Part shown: piece after piece, positions 1 through 5,748 of the stretch
Numbering within the stretch: the first letter of the stretch is position 1
How the letters are laid out: every line of letters starts with the position of its first letter
NCBI GenBank assembly: GCA_013151115.1
Contig: JAADIW010000138.1
Span: 1-6,320 of the forward strand
Direction of reading: 5' to 3'
DNA length: 6,320 nt
From: Caldisericota bacterium
GTDB lineage: Bacteria > Bipolaricaulota > Bipolaricaulia > Bipolaricaulales > Bipolaricaulaceae
The notes under the pieces: generated by a model
Seen by the model: the letters and a program-made list of their open reading frames with translations, nothing else
Databases searched by the model: none
Told to the model about the DNA's origin: nothing
Program-made: the position numbers and the translations under genes

Positions 1-429
1 CGAGAGGACGTGATCCGCGAGCGGTACCCCTTCCGGCGCGGGGCCGATCCCGATCTTGAGGCGCGGGACGTCCTCCGTCCCCAGGGCCGCGAGGACCGAC
101 CTGACCCCCAGATGCCCCCCGTCGCCCCCCCGCTCCCGCAGGCGCACCGCCCCCACAGGGAGGTCGGCGTCGTCGTGGACGAGGAGGATGTCCCCGGGCG
201 CCAGCGGGCGCCAAGCCAACAGGCCCCGGATCGCCTCCCCGGAGCGGTTCATGTAGGTGAGGGGCTTGAGGAGGGCGCGTTCCCCCTCCAGGAAGAGCTC
301 TCCCCAGGGGAAGAGGACCCGCCTCCATCCTCCCTCCGCCCGGAGGCGGTCCACCACCCAGAAACCGAGGTTGTGACGGGTAAGGGCGTATTCGGGCCCG
401 GGATTTCCCAGGCCCACCACGGCCCTCAA
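1..429 (-). CDS. pth: Peptidyl-tRNA hydrolase, C-terminus cut by window edge
   Basis: Cytosolic esterase that cleaves peptidyl-tRNAs dropped by stalled ribosomes, freeing tRNA and peptide. The first 143 residues are in the window; bacterial Pth is usually about 190, so roughly 45 are missing. The N-terminus MRAVVGLGNPGPEYALTRHN is diagnostic. N9 and the catalytic H19 (E. coli N10, H20) are present, as are N61 in the TYMNRSG segment and D86 in HDD (E. coli N68, D93). The GGDGGHLG segment keeps H106 but has L107 where E. coli has N114. The RLKIGIG strand follows near the edge. I chose a TTG start at 427-429: it gives the expected N-terminus, overlaps the rplY stop by 4 nt, and has a GGAGG-rich purine tract about 10 nt upstream. 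Last gene of the visible glmU-prs-rplY-pth operon. Family assignment is very secure; the alternative start is a GTG three codons later. Confidence 0.95.
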   Translation of the reverse strand, partial: MRAVVGLGNPGPEYALTRHNLGFWVVDRLRAEGGWRRVLFPWGELFLEGERALLKPLTYMNRSGEAIRGLLAWRPLAPGDILLVHDDADLPVGAVRLRERGGDGGHLGVRSVLAALGTEDVPRLKIGIGPAPEGVPLADHVLS

Positions 430-1061
430 GACTCCCCTTCCTCCTCTTCGGCCTTCTCCTCGGCGGGGGGCGCGGCCTCGGCGGCCTCGACCTCCTCCTC
501 GGCGGCCTCCTCCTCGGTCACGAGGACCTTGGGCGGGAGGATGGTGACGATGGCCTCATCCTCGGGGAGGAGCGGGCGCAGCCCCTCTGGCAGGGGGAGA
601 TCCTTCACCAGGAGGGCCTCGTCGAGCCCGAGATCGGTGATGTCCACCTCGATGTAGGGGGGGATGGCCTCCAGCGGGCCCTCCACGGGGATCTCCTCGT
701 GGAGGTGCTCCAGGATGCCCCCGGCCTTCACCCCTGCCGGTGTCCCCACGAGGCGGATGGGGACGTCCAGGGACATGATCTGCCCCAGCTCGGGGGCGTA
801 GAAATCGACGTGCAGGAACGTCTCGGTGAGGGGGTCACGTTGTAGTTCCTTGATGAAGACGAAATGCCTCTCGCCGTCGTACTCGAGCTCGATCTTGGTG
901 GCGCGGGTGATCCGGGCGATGAGCCGCTCCAGGGCCTTGTACTCCACCGCGATGGGGGTGCTGTCGAGGTGCGGCCCGTACACCACCGCGGGCACCCACC
1001 CCTGCCGCCGCAGGGCTTTCGGCTTCTCCTTGTCGGAACGTTTCCGGGCAGTGAGCTTCAT
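426..1061 (-). CDS. rplY: 50S ribosomal protein L25, long TL5/Ctc form
   Basis: Binds 5S rRNA in the large ribosomal subunit; in Bacillus the homologue Ctc is a general stress protein. The 211-residue protein has an N-terminal L25 domain at about 1-90, with the ALRRQGWVPAVVYG motif at 16-29 and the LHVDFYAP strand at 83-90. A TL5-type beta domain follows at about 95-180 (LDVPIRLVGTPAGVKAGG and later IEVDITDLGLDEAL). The tail at 183-211 is almost entirely Glu and Ala. E. coli L25 has only the first domain; this length matches the two-domain form. The ATG at 1059-1061 is preceded by a strong GAGGAGAGGAG purine tract. It lies 12 nt after prs and overlaps pth by 4 nt, so co-translation is likely. 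The tail is probably disordered and is the least conserved part of the family. Confidence 0.96.
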   Translation of the reverse strand: MKLTARKRSDKEKPKALRRQGWVPAVVYGPHLDSTPIAVEYKALERLIARITRATKIELEYDGERHFVFIKELQRDPLTETFLHVDFYAPELGQIMSLDVPIRLVGTPAGVKAGGILEHLHEEIPVEGPLEAIPPYIEVDITDLGLDEALLVKDLPLPEGLRPLLPEDEAIVTILPPKVLVTEEEAAEEEVEAAEAAPPAEEKAEEEEGES

Positions 1062-1073
1062 CTCCTCTCCTCC

Positions 1074-2168
1074 TCAGCGGCCACGCACGAGCAGTTCGCT
1101 TATGGACAGCCCCAGATAGATCCTGATGATCGCCTCGGCCAAATCCTCCGCCACGGAGATGACCTCCACCTTGGGATGATCGGCCGCGGCGGCTTGGGGA
1201 ATGGTATCCGTGACGATCACACGGCTCAAGGGAGAGGCCTCGATGCGCTCGAGGGCGTCCCCGGCGAAGATCCCGTGGGTGCAGGCGGCGTAGACCTCCT
1301 CCGCCCCTTCGTCCATCAGCCGGTTCACCGCCTCGAGGAGCGTCTTGCCGGTGGAGAGGATGTCGTCGACGAGCAGCACCCGCTTCCCCGCCACGTCCCC
1401 GATGACGAGCAGCACCTCCAGCCGCTTCCCGTCGAAGCGGCGCTTGGCCAGGGTGGCGAAGCCGGGGGATCGCAGCCTCTCGGCCACGCGGCGCGCTCGG
1501 AACAGTCCCCCGATGTCCGGGGAGACGACCACCAGGTCCTCGAGCCAATCGGGGTGGTGGGCCTGGATGTGGCGGGCGAAGAGGTGGTCGGTGCGCAGGT
1601 GGTCCAGCGGGATATCGAAGAACCCCTGGATCTGGCTCGCGTGGAGCTCGATGGCCAGGACCCGGGTCGCCCCCGCCCGCTCGATCAGGTTCGCCACGAG
1701 CCGGGCCGAGATCGGGACCCGCCCCTCGGTCTTGCGGTCCTGGCGGGCATAGCCGAAGTAGGGAACCACCGCGCAGATCCGCTCCGCCGAGGCCCGTTTC
1801 AGGGCGTCGATCAGGAGGAGGAGCTCCATCAGGTGGTCGTTCACCGTCCGCGGCCCCGCCCCGTCCGCGGGCGCCCCGGGCCGCGGGGGACAGGTGGGCT
1901 GGATCACGAACACACACTGGCCCCGCACCGTCTTCCCCACGTGGGCGTAGACCTCGTTGTCGGGGAAGTAATGCACCCTGGCCTCGCACCAGACGTCCTC
2001 GAACCTCAGCGGGTCCATCGCCCGCTCGAGCGCGCCACCGCGGCGTTCCCGGAGGACCTCGTCGAGGAAATCGACGTACCTCGTGTTGAACTTCTCCACC
2101 ACGAGCTCCGTCACCTTCCGGGCGAGGTCCGGGTTCGCGTTCCCCGCGACGATCTTCAGCCCGTTCAC
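1074..2168 (-). CDS. prs: Ribose-phosphate pyrophosphokinase (PRPP synthetase), expanded form
   Basis: Makes PRPP from ribose 5-phosphate and ATP for purine, pyrimidine, NAD, His and Trp synthesis; cytosolic. Seen in order: N-terminal AGNANPDLA (8-16), FPDNE (68-72; usually FSDGE), NDHLMELL (110-117), PYFGYARQDRK (136-146), ELHASQIQGFF (174-184), SPDIGG (216-221), KRR (242-244, matching E. coli K194-R196) and the PRPP loop VDDILSTGKT (267-276). At 364 residues it is about 50 longer than usual. About 33 extra residues precede FPDNE, and about 13 Pro/Gly/Ala-rich residues follow PTCPP (from about residue 96). The PRPP loop has Ser272 where bacterial enzymes have Asp (E. coli D224) and Lys275 where they have Gly or Ala; the PRPN stretch after KRR is FDGK. 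The start is GTG (2166-2168), directly abutting the glmU TAG, with a GGGGGGAG Shine-Dalgarno inside glmU. Family is certain; kinetic class and regulation are open. Confidence 0.93.
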   Translation of the reverse strand: MNGLKIVAGNANPDLARKVTELVVEKFNTRYVDFLDEVLRERRGGALERAMDPLRFEDVWCEARVHYFPDNEVYAHVGKTVRGQCVFVIQPTCPPRPGAPADGAGPRTVNDHLMELLLLIDALKRASAERICAVVPYFGYARQDRKTEGRVPISARLVANLIERAGATRVLAIELHASQIQGFFDIPLDHLRTDHLFARHIQAHHPDWLEDLVVVSPDIGGLFRARRVAERLRSPGFATLAKRRFDGKRLEVLLVIGDVAGKRVLLVDDILSTGKTLLEAVNRLMDEGAEEVYAACTHGIFAGDALERIEASPLSRVIVTDTIPQAAAADHPKVEVISVAEDLAEAIIRIYLGLSISELLVRGR

Positions 2169-3515
2169 CTAGGCTCCCCCCTTCTTCTTGGCCCAATCGG
2201 GCTTTATCACCTGGCGTGACCGGCCGAGGGCCAGGGCGTAGGGGGGCACGTCCTCGGTGATCACCGACCCGGCCCCCACCACCGCCCCCTCCCCCACGGT
2301 CACCGGCGCCACGAGGGCGGTGTTGGAGCCGATGAACGCCCCCCTGCCGATCACGGTCCGGTGTTTGCGGACGCCGTCGAAATTGCACGTGATGGTCCCG
2401 GCGCCGATGTTCGTCCCGGGCCCCACCTCGGCGTCGCCGATGTAGGCGAGGTGCCCCGCCCGCACCCCCTCGCCGATCTCGGCGTTCTTGATCTCCACGA
2501 AGTTCCCGATCCGCGCCCCCGGGCGCAGGTGCGCGTAGGGGCCGATCCGTGCCCCTTCCCCCACGTACGCCCCCTCCAACACCGAGAACCAGATCCTGGC
2601 CTCCCGCTCGACGGCGGTGTCCACGAGGTACGCCTGGGGCCCGATCTCACATGCCGCGGCGATCTCCGTCCTCCCGTAGAGGTAGACCCCCGGGTGGAGT
2701 ACGGTGTCCCCGCCCACGGCCACGTCGGGCCCGATGTAAGCCGTGTGGGGATCGACCACCGTGACCCCGGCCTCCTGCAGGCGGGCGATGATCCTCCGCC
2801 GCAGGAGCCACTCGGCCCGGGCGAGGTCGCCCCGGGTATCCACACCCACTAGGTCCTCGGGCTCACGCCACGGGAAGGCGTGGGTCCGGGGGTAGAGGGC
2901 CGCGACGAGGTCGGCGAGACGGCACTCCCCCCCGGCGTTCGCGTCGGAGATCCCCTCCAGGGCCTCCCACAGCGCGGGCGCATTCTCCACGCAATAGATC
3001 CCCGAGTTGACCTCGCGGACCGCGAGCACCTCCGGGGGGGCGTCCCCGGCCTCGACGATGGCGCGCGGGGTCCCGGACTCGTCCCGGACCACCCGGCCGT
3101 AGCCGCCGGGCTCCTCGGGGCGGAAGGACAGGAGGGAGATGACGGCCGCTCGGGCGACGTGTTCCCGCAGGAGCTCCTCCAGCGCCTCGGGGGGGACGAG
3201 GGGCACGTCCCCGGGGAGGACGAAGAAGCGGGGCGCCCCCAAGGCCTCCCTGGCGCAGCGGAGGGCGTGTCCCGTGCCGGGCCGCTCCCCCTGTTCCACG
3301 AAAACCACATCCTGCCCCGCGAACGCCCGCCGCACCTCGTCCGCGCCGTGGCTGATCACCACCACTACCCGTCGCGGGGAGAGGGCGCGCGCGGTGCGGA
3401 GCACGTATTCGAGCAGGGGGAGGCCGAGGATGGGATGGAGGACCTTGGGGCGCCGGGACCGCATCCGGGTCCCCTTGCCCGCGGCGAGGATTACCACATC
3501 GAGCGAATTTTCCAT
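2169..3515 (-). CDS. glmU: Bifunctional GlmU: GlcNAc-1-P uridyltransferase and GlcN-1-P acetyltransferase
   Basis: Makes UDP-GlcNAc for peptidoglycan in two steps: acetyl-CoA-dependent acetylation of GlcN-1-P, then uridylyl transfer from UTP. The N-terminal pyrophosphorylase domain (about 1-230) shows LAAGKGTRM (10-18), K24, GTGHA (80-84; usually GTAHA), GDVPL with metal ligand D103, GGYGR (137-141), E155 and N170. The usual second metal-binding Asn in GVN is Asp here (GVD, D226). The C-terminal left-handed beta helix (about 255-448) is built of hexapeptide repeats such as VGGDTV and IGEGVR. It carries HLRPG (329-333), EIKNAEIG (341-348), catalytic His355 in GHLAYIGD, and GAGTITCNFDG (371-381). 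Length 448 is close to the usual 456, so both activities are expected. The ATG at 3513-3515 sits only 11 nt below a strong -10 box, with GAGGG almost touching it. First gene of the operon. Confidence 0.97.
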   Translation of the reverse strand: MENSLDVVILAAGKGTRMRSRRPKVLHPILGLPLLEYVLRTARALSPRRVVVVISHGADEVRRAFAGQDVVFVEQGERPGTGHALRCAREALGAPRFFVLPGDVPLVPPEALEELLREHVARAAVISLLSFRPEEPGGYGRVVRDESGTPRAIVEAGDAPPEVLAVREVNSGIYCVENAPALWEALEGISDANAGGECRLADLVAALYPRTHAFPWREPEDLVGVDTRGDLARAEWLLRRRIIARLQEAGVTVVDPHTAYIGPDVAVGGDTVLHPGVYLYGRTEIAAACEIGPQAYLVDTAVEREARIWFSVLEGAYVGEGARIGPYAHLRPGARIGNFVEIKNAEIGEGVRAGHLAYIGDAEVGPGTNIGAGTITCNFDGVRKHRTVIGRGAFIGSNTALVAPVTVGEGAVVGAGSVITEDVPPYALALGRSRQVIKPDWAKKKGGA

Positions 3516-3526
3516 CCCTCGCGGAA

Positions 3527-3555
3527 AATATACCCCCTCCCCTCACGTTCGGCAA
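3527..3555 (-). promoter_or_regulatory. Sigma70-type promoter of the glmU-prs-rplY-pth operon
   Basis: Read on the minus strand: -35 TTGCCG (3550-3555), a 17-bp spacer, and -10 TATATT (3527-3532), the best -10 match in the divergent region. The -10 box ends 11 nt before the glmU ATG. Transcription starting 6-8 nt downstream would leave a leader of only about 3-5 nt. Sequence match only. Confidence 0.65.
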
Positions 3556-3561
3556 CATCCC

Positions 3562-3573
3562 GAGAAATTCCTC
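3562..3573. repeat. 12-bp near-palindrome in the divergent intergenic region
   Basis: GAGAAATTCCTC matches its own reverse complement at 10 of 12 positions. It sits between the two divergent -35 boxes, just upstream of the glmU -35, where a regulator controlling either promoter could bind. It could also be chance: it is short and no known operator consensus is recognised. Confidence 0.25.
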
Positions 3574-3578
3574 AATCT

Positions 3579-3592
3579 CCCCCGCCCGGGGG
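3579..3592. repeat. Perfect 6-bp inverted repeat between the divergent promoters
   Basis: CCCCCG and CGGGGG are separated by 2 nt. The outer sequences AATTC (3566-3570) and GAATT (3596-3600) are also complementary. It lies upstream of both predicted promoters, so it would not be in either mRNA; it is not a terminator and has no T-tract. It is either an operator-like element or chance in GC-rich DNA. Confidence 0.3.
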
Positions 3593-3598
3593 CGCGAA

Positions 3599-3627
3599 TT
3601 GAAAGGCCGGGGAAAGTTCGGTACACC
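3599..3627 (+). promoter_or_regulatory. Candidate promoter of tpiA and the downstream hydrolase gene
   Basis: -35 TTGAAA (3599-3604), a 17-bp spacer, and a weak -10 TACACC (3622-3627). The predicted start at about 3634 would give a leader of about 16 nt containing the tpiA Shine-Dalgarno. The -35 and spacing are good and the -10 is poor, so this is less certain than the glmU promoter. The same TTG could be misread as an upstream start codon. Confidence 0.4.
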
Positions 3628-3635
3628 GAGCCCGG

Positions 3636-3643
3636 AAAGGAGG
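3636..3643 (+). promoter_or_regulatory. Shine-Dalgarno that sets the tpiA start
   Basis: AAAGGAGG ends 6 nt before the ATG at 3650. It fixes the start there rather than at the in-frame TTG at 3599, which would add 17 residues with no family resemblance ahead of the canonical TIM N-terminus. Confidence 0.85.
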
Positions 3644-3649
3644 AAACGG

Positions 3650-4405
3650 ATGCGTGTTCCGATCGTGGCGGCGAACTGGAAGATGCACAAGACGGGGGCC
3701 GAGGCGAGGGAGTACTGCCGGGGGTTCCGGGCGCTCGTGCCCGGGGATTTCCCGGTGGAGCTCGTGATCTTCCCCCCGTTCACCGCCCTGGGGGCGGTGC
3801 GGGAGGAGCTCGAGGGGACGGGGATCAAATGGGGCGCCCAGAACGCCCACCCCGAACGCGAGGGGGCCTTCACCGGCGAGGTGTCGCTCCCCATGCTCCG
3901 GGAACACGGGATCTCCTATCTCATCGTGGGCCACTCCGAGCGCCGCAACATCTTCGGCGAGACGGACGATTTCATCGCGCGCAAGCTCCGGGCGGCCCTG
4001 GACGCCGGGGTGTCCCCGATCCTATGTGTGGGGGAGAAGCTCGCGGAGCGGCGCGCCGGGAGGGCCCGAGAGGTGGTGGAACGCCAGCTCGCCGCGGCCC
4101 TGGAGGGGGTACGGGCGGACGAGGTGGGGGCGATCGTGATCGCCTACGAGCCCGTCTGGGCCATCGGTACCGGGGTGCCGGCGCGTCCGGAGGACGCCCA
4201 GGAGATGGCCGCCTTTATCCGCCGCTGGCTCGCGGACCGGTTCGGCGGCGATGCCGCCGCGGTGCGGATCCAGTACGGGGGCTCCGTCAAGCCCGATAAC
4301 GCCGGGGCGTTCCTGAAGCTCCCCGACATCGACGGGGCCCTGGTGGGCGGGGCCTCACTGGACCCCGACTCGTTCTTCGCCATCGCGAAAGCGGCCGTCC
4401 GATGA
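3650..4405 (+). CDS. tpiA: Triosephosphate isomerase
   Basis: Interconverts dihydroxyacetone phosphate and glyceraldehyde 3-phosphate in glycolysis and gluconeogenesis; a cytosolic TIM barrel, usually a dimer (tetramer in some thermophiles). The 251 residues are normal for the family and every catalytic element is present: AANWKMH with N9 and K11, electrophile H95 in GHSERR (94-99), catalytic base E167 in YEPVWAIGTG (166-175, including the mobile loop 6), YGGSVKP (209-215) and the phosphate-binding GGAS (233-236). The start is fixed by a strong Shine-Dalgarno. It is divergent from glmU, with its own candidate promoter. The TGA stop overlaps the ATG of the next gene (ATGA), so the two are very likely co-transcribed. 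Neighbouring glycolytic genes such as gap or pgk, common next to tpiA elsewhere, are absent here. Confidence 0.98.
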   Translation: MRVPIVAANWKMHKTGAEAREYCRGFRALVPGDFPVELVIFPPFTALGAVREELEGTGIKWGAQNAHPEREGAFTGEVSLPMLREHGISYLIVGHSERRNIFGETDDFIARKLRAALDAGVSPILCVGEKLAERRAGRAREVVERQLAAALEGVRADEVGAIVIAYEPVWAIGTGVPARPEDAQEMAAFIRRWLADRFGGDAAAVRIQYGGSVKPDNAGAFLKLPDIDGALVGGASLDPDSFFAIAKAAVR

Positions 4406-5667
4406 GGGTCCTGGCGCTGGCGGGATTCTCCGTCCTTCTGGCGATGGGCACGGCCGCGGGTCCGTTCCCGGAGACGCTCTTTCGCTACCTGGAGGGGGCC
4501 TCCTCCCGGGTCTCCTGGGAGATCGTGCGGGGGGCCGGGCGGGTGCACGAGCTCGCGCTCCGGTCCCAAGTCTGGCGCGGGATCCCCTGGGAACACCGGC
4601 TCTTCATCTGTGAGCCCCAGGTCCTCCGCGCCGAGGACGTCGTCTTCCTGTTCATCGCCGGTGACTACGACGTCGGGGACGAGTTCCGGGGGCTGGAACT
4701 CGCCCGGGCGCTCGGGTTCCCGGTGGCCCTCCTGTTCGACATCCCGGTCCAGCCCCTCTTCGGGAGGCGCGAGGACGACCTCATCGCCTACACCTTCCGC
4801 AGGTACCTCGAGGAGGGCGACCCCGACTGGCCGCTCCTCTTCCCCATGGTCCAGGGGGCCGCGGCCGCCATGCGGGCGGTGAGGGCCTTCGGCGAGGGGC
4901 GTTGGGGCCGCGGCCCGACGAAGTTCATCGTGTCCGGGGCATCGAAGCGGGGGTGGACCACGTACCTCGTGGCCGCCGCCCTCCCCGAGGAGATCCTGGG
5001 GATCGTGCCCATGGTCTTCGACATCCTGAACATCCCCGTGCAGCTCGAGCACCAGCGGGACTTTTGGGGGGCGCTCTCCCCCATGCTCTCGCCCTACGTG
5101 GAACAGGGCCTGTTCGAGGAGGAGGGGAACCCCCGGTGGCACCAGCTCCTGTGGCTCGTCGATCCCTACTCCTACCGGCACCGCTTGACCATGCCGAAGC
5201 TCATCGTGTTGGGGACGAACGACGCCTATTGGCCCGTGGATGCCCTCTCCCTCTACTGGGCGGGCCTCCCCGGGCCGAAGCACGTCCTCTACGTCCCGAA
5301 CGCCGGCCACTCGTTGGGGGACGGGGAACGGGCGCTCGGGAGCGTGGTCGCCTTCGCCCGGGCCCTCGCGTCCGGGCTCCCCCTCCCCGAGCTCCGGTGG
5401 GAGGTGGAACCGGGGGCCACGGAGGCGATCCTCCGGGTGCGGGCCTCCGGCGAGCCGGAGTCGGCGCGGCTCTGGATCGCGATGAGCTCGACCCGCGACT
5501 TCCGCGGGGTCCGGTGGGAGGAACGCCCGCTCCGGGGGCACGGGGGAAGCTACGTGGCGAGGATCCCCCGCCCCGGGGAGGGCTGGTGCGCGTTCACCGC
5601 CGAACTGATCTTCCCGTCCGGGGGGACACGCCTCGTCGTATCGACGCCGGCCTACGTCTATCCCTGA
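4402..5667 (+). CDS. PhoPQ-activated pathogenicity-related (PqaA-like) secreted alpha/beta hydrolase
   Basis: Belongs to the PhoPQ-regulated/PqaA family, alpha/beta-hydrolase-like proteins of unsettled substrate; Salmonella PqaA is PhoP-activated and Dictyostelium AprA is a distant relative. The first 20 residues (MR, then a Val/Leu/Ala-rich core ending GTAAG) look like a signal peptide cleaved near 18-20, so export is likely. Family hallmarks: FIVSGASKRGWTTYLVAA (175-192) with likely nucleophile S181, VDPYSYRHRLTMPKL (253-267), GTNDAYW (271-277) with likely acid D274, and YVPNAGHSL (297-305) with likely base H303. The triad is therefore intact. Residues from about 325 form a C-terminal region rich in predicted beta strands. 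The ATG overlaps the tpiA stop by 4 nt and no Shine-Dalgarno precedes it, suggesting translational coupling. PhoPQ control is not implied; the name comes from Salmonella. Family is confident; the reaction is unknown. Confidence 0.88.
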   Translation: MRVLALAGFSVLLAMGTAAGPFPETLFRYLEGASSRVSWEIVRGAGRVHELALRSQVWRGIPWEHRLFICEPQVLRAEDVVFLFIAGDYDVGDEFRGLELARALGFPVALLFDIPVQPLFGRREDDLIAYTFRRYLEEGDPDWPLLFPMVQGAAAAMRAVRAFGEGRWGRGPTKFIVSGASKRGWTTYLVAAALPEEILGIVPMVFDILNIPVQLEHQRDFWGALSPMLSPYVEQGLFEEEGNPRWHQLLWLVDPYSYRHRLTMPKLIVLGTNDAYWPVDALSLYWAGLPGPKHVLYVPNAGHSLGDGERALGSVVAFARALASGLPLPELRWEVEPGATEAILRVRASGEPESARLWIAMSSTRDFRGVRWEERPLRGHGGSYVARIPRPGEGWCAFTAELIFPSGGTRLVVSTPAYVYP

Positions 5668-5681
5668 GGGCGCCGCCCGGC

Positions 5682-5710
5682 TTGACCGCCCGCCGATCCC
5701 CCGCTAAAAT
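5682..5710 (+). promoter_or_regulatory. Strong sigma70-type promoter of ahpC
   Basis: -35 TTGACC (5682-5687), a 17-bp spacer, and -10 TAAAAT (5705-5710); each box matches consensus at 5 of 6 positions. The predicted start near 5717 gives a leader of about 32 nt. This makes ahpC independent of the tpiA-hydrolase unit, whose last gene ends 14 nt before the -35. No intrinsic terminator separates them. Confidence 0.75.
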
Positions 5711-5716
5711 GTTTTT

Positions 5717-5735
5717 GCGAAAAATTATCATTTGC
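5717..5735. promoter_or_regulatory. Candidate Fur/PerR-type operator over the ahpC transcription start
   Basis: A 19-bp imperfect palindrome with the pattern GC.AA..AT.AT..TT.GC: 12 of the 18 non-central positions are symmetric. Its core AATTATCAT resembles the AATnATT core of PerR and Fur boxes. It lies in a strikingly AT-rich patch and covers the predicted +1, a normal place for repression. PerR-type regulators commonly control ahpC. No regulator gene is in the window, so assignment is by resemblance only. Confidence 0.4.
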
Positions 5736-5737
5736 AG

Positions 5738-5744
5738 AAGGAGG
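5738..5744 (+). promoter_or_regulatory. Shine-Dalgarno of ahpC
   Basis: AAGGAGG lies 4 nt before the ATG at 5749. The spacing is a little short but the match is nearly perfect, pointing to strong translation and fixing the start. Confidence 0.8.
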
Positions 5745-5748
5745 CGCC

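Noticed and set aside
426..515. Glu/Ala-coding low-complexity DNA at the end of rplY as a repeat element
   Set aside because: It is simply the acidic tail of L25, common in the long form of the family; no repeat unit beyond biased codons.
864..2219. 451-codon open frame on the plus strand opposite prs
   Set aside because: Antisense to a well-supported gene, low-complexity composition, no motif; also a shadow.
835..2388. 517-codon open frame on the minus strand across rplY, prs and part of glmU
   Set aside because: Out of frame with three clear conserved genes; its protein is Arg/Gly/Pro-rich with no recognisable family. A normal GC-rich shadow frame.
3599..3649. Upstream TTG start extending tpiA by 17 codons
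   Set aside because: The ATG at 3650 has a strong Shine-Dalgarno at ideal spacing and gives the standard TIM N-terminus; the TTG is better explained as part of a -35 box.
4144..5541. 465-codon open frame on the minus strand opposite tpiA and the hydrolase gene
   Set aside because: The Glu/Pro/Gly/Arg-rich product is typical of an antisense frame in GC-rich DNA; both genes on the other strand have intact active sites.
5668..5681. GC-rich stretch after the hydrolase stop as a possible intrinsic terminator
   Set aside because: A small GGGC/GCCC stem can be drawn, but it is only 4 bp and no T-tract follows; it runs directly into the ahpC promoter.
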